Assembly (NCBI GenBank): GCA_013433145.1
Contig: CM024177.1
Span: forward strand, 702,501-766,500
Length of the DNA: 64,000 nucleotides
Direction of reading: 5' to 3'
From: Ascaris suum
Lineage: Eukaryota > Nematoda > Chromadorea > Rhabditida > Ascarididae
The notes beneath the pieces were generated by a model. It was not told where the DNA came from. It made no database searches and worked only from the letters and a program-made list of their open reading frames with translations. Positions 59,101 to 64,000 of the stretch are shown here, in pieces; position 1 is the stretch's first letter, and every line of letters starts with the position of its first letter. Both the position numbers and the translations under genes were made by a program.

Positions 59101-59340
59101 CATGAAAATATGGAATTTCAAACGGATATAAGAAACTGACTCCGCTGTAAAATATCGACACATCGAATTTCGTATATATAAAATCTATTTGCTAGCCAAC
59201 GAAGGTAATAAAATTCCATAGAGAAAATAAAGCAATAAAAAACCTCGATATTCAATTCCCCATTTCAGTTTGCATACGATCGGTTTGCCGGTAAGTCCGT
59301 TCAGGAACGGTTTCGGATTGACCGGCTGCAATGTTGACAT
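56155..59340 (-). CDS. snr-5: Small nuclear ribonucleoprotein F (SmF), 3 exons, 85 aa
   Basis: A core Sm protein of the U1, U2, U4 and U5 snRNPs. It forms a subcomplex with SmE and SmG, then the seven-member ring on the Sm site of snRNA, and acts in pre-mRNA splicing. Exons: 59340-59244, 57369-57267 and 56212-56155, joined in phases 1 and 2 across introns of 1874 and 1054 bp. It reads [20 protein letters not shown] then [29 protein letters not shown] and [15 protein letters not shown] (Sm1), then CNNVLWVGG (Sm2, with the Arg-Cys-Asn RNA-contacting residues) and a short acidic tail ending TGA. The length of 85 aa is within one residue of human SmF. The symbol is by analogy with the C. elegans SmF gene. 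The terminal Val-Leu-Trp-Val differs from the common Val-Leu-Tyr-Ile but keeps the hydrophobic strand. Confidence 0.97.
56508..56702 (+). other. Coding-like plus-strand stretch in SmF intron 2
   Basis: After a TTTTAG acceptor-like site a frame of 64 codons is open and ends TAG, with phrases [20 protein letters not shown] and [18 protein letters not shown]. The composition is protein-like. It is antisense to SmF and unidentified; it may belong to a mobile element remnant. Confidence 0.3.
56829..57173 (-). pseudogene. Decayed Helitron/Pif1-type helicase C-terminus (tentative)
   Basis: A 114-codon frame in SmF intron 2. The segment [19 protein letters not shown] recalls the end of Helitron helicases, where a Pro-Val-Phe precedes a Gly-Gln-Leu-Tyr-Val-Ala-Leu-Ser-Arg motif. 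[11 protein letters not shown] and a stop after [11 protein letters not shown] recall the usual C-terminal region. Key residues (Gly-Gln, Ala-Leu-Ser-Arg) are altered, so if the identification is right it is dead. No upstream helicase motifs were found because SmF exon 2 lies there. Confidence 0.35.
57433..57478. repeat. 23-bp tandem duplication
   Basis: AATGTCCTTGTTATATTCTC plus three bases is repeated twice with one change (TAT/TAC). It is in SmF intron 1, about 65 bases upstream of the exon 2 acceptor. Confidence 0.85.
57480..59243. other. SmF intron 1 interior, one unassigned minus-strand frame
   Basis: Contains a C-run near 57920 and a minus-strand frame at 58406-58143 with the phrase [20 protein letters not shown] followed by a donor-like GGTAGTA. 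No family is recognised, and no reason was found to call a nested gene. Confidence 0.35.
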
Positions 59341-59354
59341 CGTTTTTCAGTCGA

Positions 59355-59357
59355 TCT
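59355..59357 (-). promoter_or_regulatory. Candidate spliced-leader acceptor upstream of SmF
   Basis: CATTTATAG ends 15 bases before the SmF ATG. Nematode mRNAs are commonly trans-spliced at such sites a few bases upstream of the start codon. The position is suggestive, not proof. Confidence 0.4.
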
Positions 59358-59453
59358 ATAAATGAGCGAATTAATACAAATAAAAAAGAAAATTCAAAAA
59401 CGATTTCGTAGCGCAATTCTGCATAAGAAAAAGCATCATTCAAAGAATAAAAT

Positions 59454-60124
59454 TAAAATCCGCTTAGTGATATCACTATCAGAAGTTAAAATATCATCAC
59501 TTGATAAGGAGAAAAACTATAGCTAGAGTACGATATAATGCAGCATTATTTTTTAATGAACTTATCACTGTTTTAGTATAAAGGATTATTGCACTGATTT
59601 AATGTAATACAGCTTATTAGTAGAGACATTCATAATAAAGGATTAATATTGGTTTCGTTGATTCAAAACAAACGGTAGCGTTTTAATGAAAGAAAAAGAA
59701 CGAAAAGAAGTAAGAAACGTGGAATGTACTCAAGAGATATCTTCCGGTCGCGGTAAGGACATAGGCATGGCCAAATTTAATTCAAATCATAGCAGTCATC
59801 TTCATAAAGAACAAATTCAAGAAGTCATTCCTATAAAATTAAAATTTATTCACATTTTCGTATTACGACAAGGTAAACCAACACGGGAGAATTGTGCCCG
59901 TGTACGATACTTGGCTTAAATTAACCGTCGAAATGGAGAACACGCCTAAACACAGAAAAACCCCCTTGGGGGCTCTCGTTTCCTAACAATTTCGAACTGA
60001 TAGAGAATAATTTTGACTGCTCAACGACTGCAATGATACCCATAGCGAGTATATGAAAAGAGAAAGACTAGCAGGAAAAGATAAGAAACCTTGCAGGGAA
60101 GGATATGAAAGCTCGTAGAAGAAG
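59454..60124 (+). repeat. Left inverted-repeat arm
   Basis: Pairs with 64000-63329. The inner edge is sharp: both arms share GCTCGTAGAAGAAG and then diverge. It includes an open frame at 59686-59919 (ISSGRGKDIGMAKFNSNHSS) that is also open in the other arm, and a CCCCCTTGGGGG hairpin near 59961. Confidence 0.9.
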
Positions 60125-61188
60125 ATGCAAGCAGGAAGCTCTTCAACTTGAAGTTTGTATTGAAATTTGCGAACGGCTAATAGGCTCAACTACAAGTTTG
60201 TTAGACAACATTTTAGACCATTATTCATCGGACGAATCCGCTGCAATCATCGTCAAACGCAAACAAATAACTGATACAAAATAGAACATGTAGAGCGTAG
60301 ATTAAAATAAAAAATAAGATATGCATAGCGATTCGAAGTGTGATATGCTCACCTATCAATTTAATTGGCGCTTAATCAGCATACAATTCTTCCAGAATGC
60401 TACTAAAATTTTTTCACGCTTAAATGGAGGAATCTTCTTTCTTCCTTGCATATATCCTCATTTTATCTCGATGAATAGCAATATTTTTACCTCGTTAGAA
60501 ATGAAATACGATGTTTGCAAGGAAACGAAAATTCCATAGAATATTTCGAAAATCCTATTATAATCCCATTATAATCCTAAAATCCTACCTTCATCATAAA
60601 GTACAAATTACAAAATTGTTGAAATTTACTAAACATATCAAAAACAAAGGAAACTGACAACAACGAGTCAACGATGTAATCGAATTGGCGGCGACTGTCA
60701 CGGAAATCACTCAAGATGGCGCCAATTCAAATTTCGCTCCTTCAAATCGGTTCCGCGCGATCAGCGACAAACGCACGCGCACAAGAGAGACCGGAGAGAG
60801 AGCGCGAGATTAGCCCTACTTAACAACGTCGCAATTAAAGATGGAATATACAGTTAGGGAGCGAGATTCGAAAAGCAAGTTGCAACACGTTTTAATCAGC
60901 ACGAAAAACTCTATCGGAGTCATTAGTAAAAAACAAGAAGTTTACTATAAGATCAATTTCTTGTATAGCGTGCAACTGAAAATTGCAGGGTCACCGACAT
61001 ATCGGGGCCTAGAAGTGTATAATGGAACGAGGTCCTGGAACAGTGACTAGGCATATTTTAAAGATCATTAAATGAGTATATGATAGTGGTCATGGCGAAA
61101 AGACACTATAAAGTAATGCAAAATTTGTGTTGTTTGGATTGAGAATAAGAAGTGATTCTCTCTCATTCTTAATCGTCGTGTTTTGGCG
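60125..61188. other. Spacer of the inverted-repeat element, left part
   Basis: Mostly AT-rich. A short GC-richer block at 60680-60820 carries GAGAGAGCGCGAG-type sequence before a 69-codon plus-strand frame at 60841. No family is recognised. Confidence 0.4.
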
Positions 61189-61428
61189 CTACTTCAATTG
61201 ATAGCTTGTTGTAGGAGAATCAGCTATGCTCCATCGGTATTTGACGAGGTGACGAGGAAACGAATGCAAAGAATGTAGCCTATTGAACCAGTGTAGGCAT
61301 TTCTTCGAATTATCCTTGTCAGACTCCTCCGTCGCAGTATACACGTAGATGTTGAAGTCGAAACAGATGGCTGCATGTCTCCCGAAAACAGAATATCGGC
61401 AGCGTGCAGCACTAATTCCCGTTTTCAT
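61189..61428 (-). pseudogene. Probable C-terminal half of the same OTU-like protein
   Basis: The frame reads CRYSVFGRHAAICFDFNIYV then TATEESDKDN and a Trp-Phe, and stops with TAG after Gln-Leu-Lys. The order (small-residue helix, then a hydrophobic strand like NIYVY, then an acidic loop and Trp) resembles OTU domains before the catalytic His. It is 0.5 kb downstream of the Asn-Cys motif on the same strand. The connecting exon was not resolved. Confidence 0.35.
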
Positions 61429-61936
61429 TGCAGCACTTCGTCCACACTGTTACACGTTGCCGTATTCATGAACATCCCTGAAAAACCTACTCATGCTCAC
61501 TGATGACTTCAGCTGTTGAATGTTACACATTGCTACAAGGCTATAACGGTACTCGCCCCCTTTTAACGCATCGTTTAGGATTCCTCTGAACTATTGAATT
61601 ACTTTGTAACATTCAAAACGATATCTGTCCGACGTTCAGTCTTCATGGATATAATGAAAGCGATGATAATCGATCGGATTCCCAGGTGATGATGTTCCCT
61701 TCCCTTGTTGCAATACGCGAGTGCTCTGAAAGACCGAAATGAATTGCAAGCTATCTAATGCTAATGCCACCTTTCATTATTAAGAACCTTTCTTGTATGA
61801 AATAAGCATGTATGGACCAGTCCTAACGGCACCCTTAACGTCCTAACGGCACCGTGCAAAAATAAGCTGTCCATTGACTTTCTGAACGCTCAGCACTGGA
61901 CACGGCTTATGCCGTTATACAAGTTTCCGATCCGCT

Positions 61937-62185
61937 TTAGTCGGCTAAATTGATAGGTTGCATTGTCCATTGTGCTAATTTTGTTTCCACAGGCAATTTG
62001 TCACTCTTGGAACGCTTCAGATGCGAGAAATTGCTTACGCATGATAGTGACCTGTAAAAACAGTTGCCATCATTTGTGATCACGACCGTCGCCCATTTGC
62101 CATAGCCTCTATTGACTTGGAATGAACACGAATCGGTGTATGATGGACGGATACCTTGCACGTGGGCCAGTTGCTTCCTCCACAC
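61937..62185 (-). pseudogene. OTU-like cysteine-protease N-terminal fragment inside the inverted-repeat element
   Basis: The frame contains WATVVITNDGNCFYRSLS. This matches the OTU-family active-site strand, Asp-Gly-Asn-Cys-(Leu/Phe)-(Phe/Tyr)-Arg-(Ala/Ser)-(Leu), including the catalytic Cys and its nearby Asp. A GTAAGC donor-like site follows within 10 bases. Upstream, a different frame (FFKEASSHEDVEKIIKKMRL) also looks coding, implying frameshifts. OTU domains occur in several classes of eukaryotic mobile elements. Confidence 0.5.
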
Positions 62186-62805
62186 TGTTCAGCCATTTTA
62201 GATGATGTTTCCTCGAAATAAATGCTCTTCGTAGCCTCATCTTCTTTATGATCTTCTCCACGTCTTCATGCGAACTAGCTTCTTTGAAGAATTGTGCATT
62301 TCAAATATTGAAGATTCCCTGCTTTGTGACCACCTTTAGTCGACTCCCATCTAAAGTGCAGTTTTTTTCCGCTTGGGAGTATCTCGCTTTTTTGCTTCTC
62401 ATTCTTGACAGTCTATGTCGGGAAGCAACTACTGTATGCAGTCTAGATATGGCAATGCAATTGACCATGCGCTGAAGGCGTCGGTTAGCTTTTTTTACAA
62501 TCAAGCGAACTTACAATGCCCATTATTTTTGTGCGTATACATAAAGAAATGAAAATGAGCGAATCCCGCAATTGTCGAATTGAAGACTTCTTAACCGGTG
62601 CATTAACAATCGCATGAAAGATCCATATCATGAAGAGCGACAGCGAGTTCAATGCAACTTAAGAATGATTTTGGTCATTTCATAAAATCCGTCGAGATTG
62701 TTTCATGAGATTCAGTTCTCCATTAAGAACACAATACCATAAAGCACATGAATAACGCTTACGATAATTGTACAAGCGACATTACAATTATATATCAATT
62801 AGCAA

Positions 62806-63125
62806 TTTCATATAAGAAATTGATCTTATAGAAAGTTTTTTGTTTTTATTTGATGAGATATTAATGTTCGACAGAGTTTTTAATGCTTTAAAAGTGCCCA
62901 AGTCATGTTCCTCAAATCTTGTTTGTCCGCCTTATACAATTCCAGCGCCGATATTACGTGACCTGCAATTTATTTCAACGAGCACATCATATAAGAAACT
63001 CATGTCATAGAAAATTCCTGATTTTGTCTCAGTTATCAATGACTCTCACATAGCTCTTAATGCTCTTTAAAAATGCTTCAAATTTGTTTCTGCAGATTTA
63101 ACCAGTCTATAGTGTCACGAGCTTT
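62806..63125. repeat. Two diverged direct repeats in the element spacer
   Basis: Blocks such as CATATAAGAAA ... TCATAGAAA ... TTAATGCT(C)TTTAAAA recur about 180 bases apart. The minus strand has short coding-like phrases (ALELYKADKQDLRNMTWALL), consistent with duplicated, decayed exons of a mobile-element protein. Confidence 0.4.
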
Positions 63126-63328
63126 ATACGTCACTTTAGTATACTCATTCAGTATGTTAAAGGTTATAGCGACCAGGACTTTTCGTAATTATTTCGAGGC
63201 AGAATGATTGCAGGGATGCGTTAGTAGTAATGTGTTCATAGGTTTACTTCGGAATCAGTAGTGAGTCTTCTATTAGGCAGCGCTAAAGCTAGCAGTATCT
63301 GCAGAAATCACAACTAGCTTACTACCTA

Positions 63329-64000
63329 CTTCTTCTACGAGCTTTCATATCCTTCCCTGCAAGGTTTCTTATCTTTTCCTGCTAGTCTTCTCTCTTTTCA
63401 TATACTCGCTACGGGTATCATTGCAGTCGTTGAGCAGTCAAAATTTATTCTCTATCAGTTCGAAATTGTTAGGAAACGAGAGCCCCCAAGGGGGTTTTTC
63501 TGTGTTTAGGCGTGTTCTCCATTTCGACGGTTAATTTAAGCCAAGTATCGTACACGGGCACAATTCTCCCGTGTTGGTTTACCTTGTCGTAATACGAAAA
63601 TGTGAATAAATTTTAATTTTATAGGAATGACTTCTTGAATTTGTTCTTTATGAAGATGACTGCTATGATTTGAATTAAATTTGGCCATGCCTATGTCCTT
63701 ACCGCGACCGGAAGATATCCTTGAGTACATTCCACGTTTCTTACTTCTTTTCGTTCTTTTTCTTTCATTAAAACGCTACCGTTTGTTTTGAATCAACGAA
63801 ACCAATATTAATCCTTTATTATGAATGTCTCTACTAATAAGCTGTATTACATTAAATCAGTGCAATAATCCTTTATACTAAAACAGTGATAAGTTCATTA
63901 AAAAATAATGCTGCATTATATCGTACTCTAGCTATAGTTTTTCTCCTTATCAAGTGATGATATTTTAACTTCTGATAGTGATATCACTAAGCGGATTTTA
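63329..64000 (-). repeat. Right inverted-repeat arm
   Basis: Reverse complement of the left arm with scattered differences (for example ATAATTTTG versus ATAAATTTTG, CCCATAGCG versus CCCGTAGCG). Conservation of the frame at 63730-63536 follows from the near-identity and does not by itself show that it is translated. Confidence 0.9.

Larger units (their letters stand above)
59454..64000. mobile_element. Large inverted-repeat element, probable DNA transposon (truncated by window end)
   Basis: Left arm 59454-60124 and right arm 63329-64000 are about 670-bp near-identical inverted copies, differing by a few substitutions and single-base indels. The spacer is 3.2 kb. The match runs to the last base of the window, so the true outer ends and any target-site duplication are not visible. 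The spacer carries decayed minus-strand coding with an OTU-like cysteine-protease motif. No transposase was recognised, so class is uncertain. An inverted segmental duplication is the alternative. Confidence 0.65.

Noticed and set aside
46721..59340. Operon of SmF and the UPF0764-like gene
   Set aside because: Both are on the minus strand but about 2.1 kb apart, well beyond the few hundred bases typical of nematode operons; no outron-type signal was seen.
59686..59919. 77-codon frame in the left inverted-repeat arm, repeated in the right arm
   Set aside because: Its duplication follows from the arms being near-identical; no motif, no splice context and no evidence that it is translated.

Overview
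The window is animal nuclear DNA, almost certainly from a nematode. It is AT-rich, genes are split into many short exons (about 60-350 bp) with GT..AG introns of 0.36-2.2 kb, splice acceptors are TTTTAG/TTTCAG-like, and there are long (AT)n microsatellites. The best-supported product is a nuclear receptor of the HNF4-derived type that is greatly expanded in nematodes. Nothing bacterial is present. Most long open frames are chance frames or (AT)n translations reading as Ile-Tyr repeats.

Three genes were assembled by hand from exons whose phases join. All are on the minus strand. (1) 24214-6827: a 14-exon nuclear hormone receptor of 565 aa with a two-zinc-finger DNA-binding domain, a ligand-binding domain, an AF-2-like helix and a long C-terminal tail. 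(2) 54022-46721: a 7-exon gene for a protein resembling the UPF0764/C16orf89 (DUF4735) family, with a C-terminal membrane segment. Its fourth exon carries an apparent one-base frameshift. (3) 59340-56155: a 3-exon gene for the spliceosomal core protein SmF (85 aa).

Layout: 1-6.8 kb has no recognised gene, only two unassigned coding-like stretches. 6.8-24.2 kb is the receptor gene, whose introns hold a MITE-like palindromic element around a 230-bp (AT)n tract, two tRNA-like sequences and a direct repeat bracketing the exon for the second zinc finger. 24.2-46.7 kb is a 22-kb gene-poor stretch of low-complexity DNA with a few weak exon candidates near 43-44 kb. 46.7-54.0 kb is the UPF0764-like gene. 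56.2-59.3 kb is SmF, with a possible decayed Helitron-type helicase tail in its second intron. From 59.45 kb to the window end is a large inverted-repeat element: about 670-bp arms around 3.2 kb that contains decayed OTU-protease-like coding on the minus strand. This is probably a DNA transposon cut off by the window edge.

The three genes have no evident common pathway: transcription factor, secretory or membrane protein, and splicing. Spacing of about 2 kb between SmF and the UPF0764-like gene, and 22 kb before the receptor, argues against a tight operon. Exon joins were worked out by eye; no database search or alignment was run.
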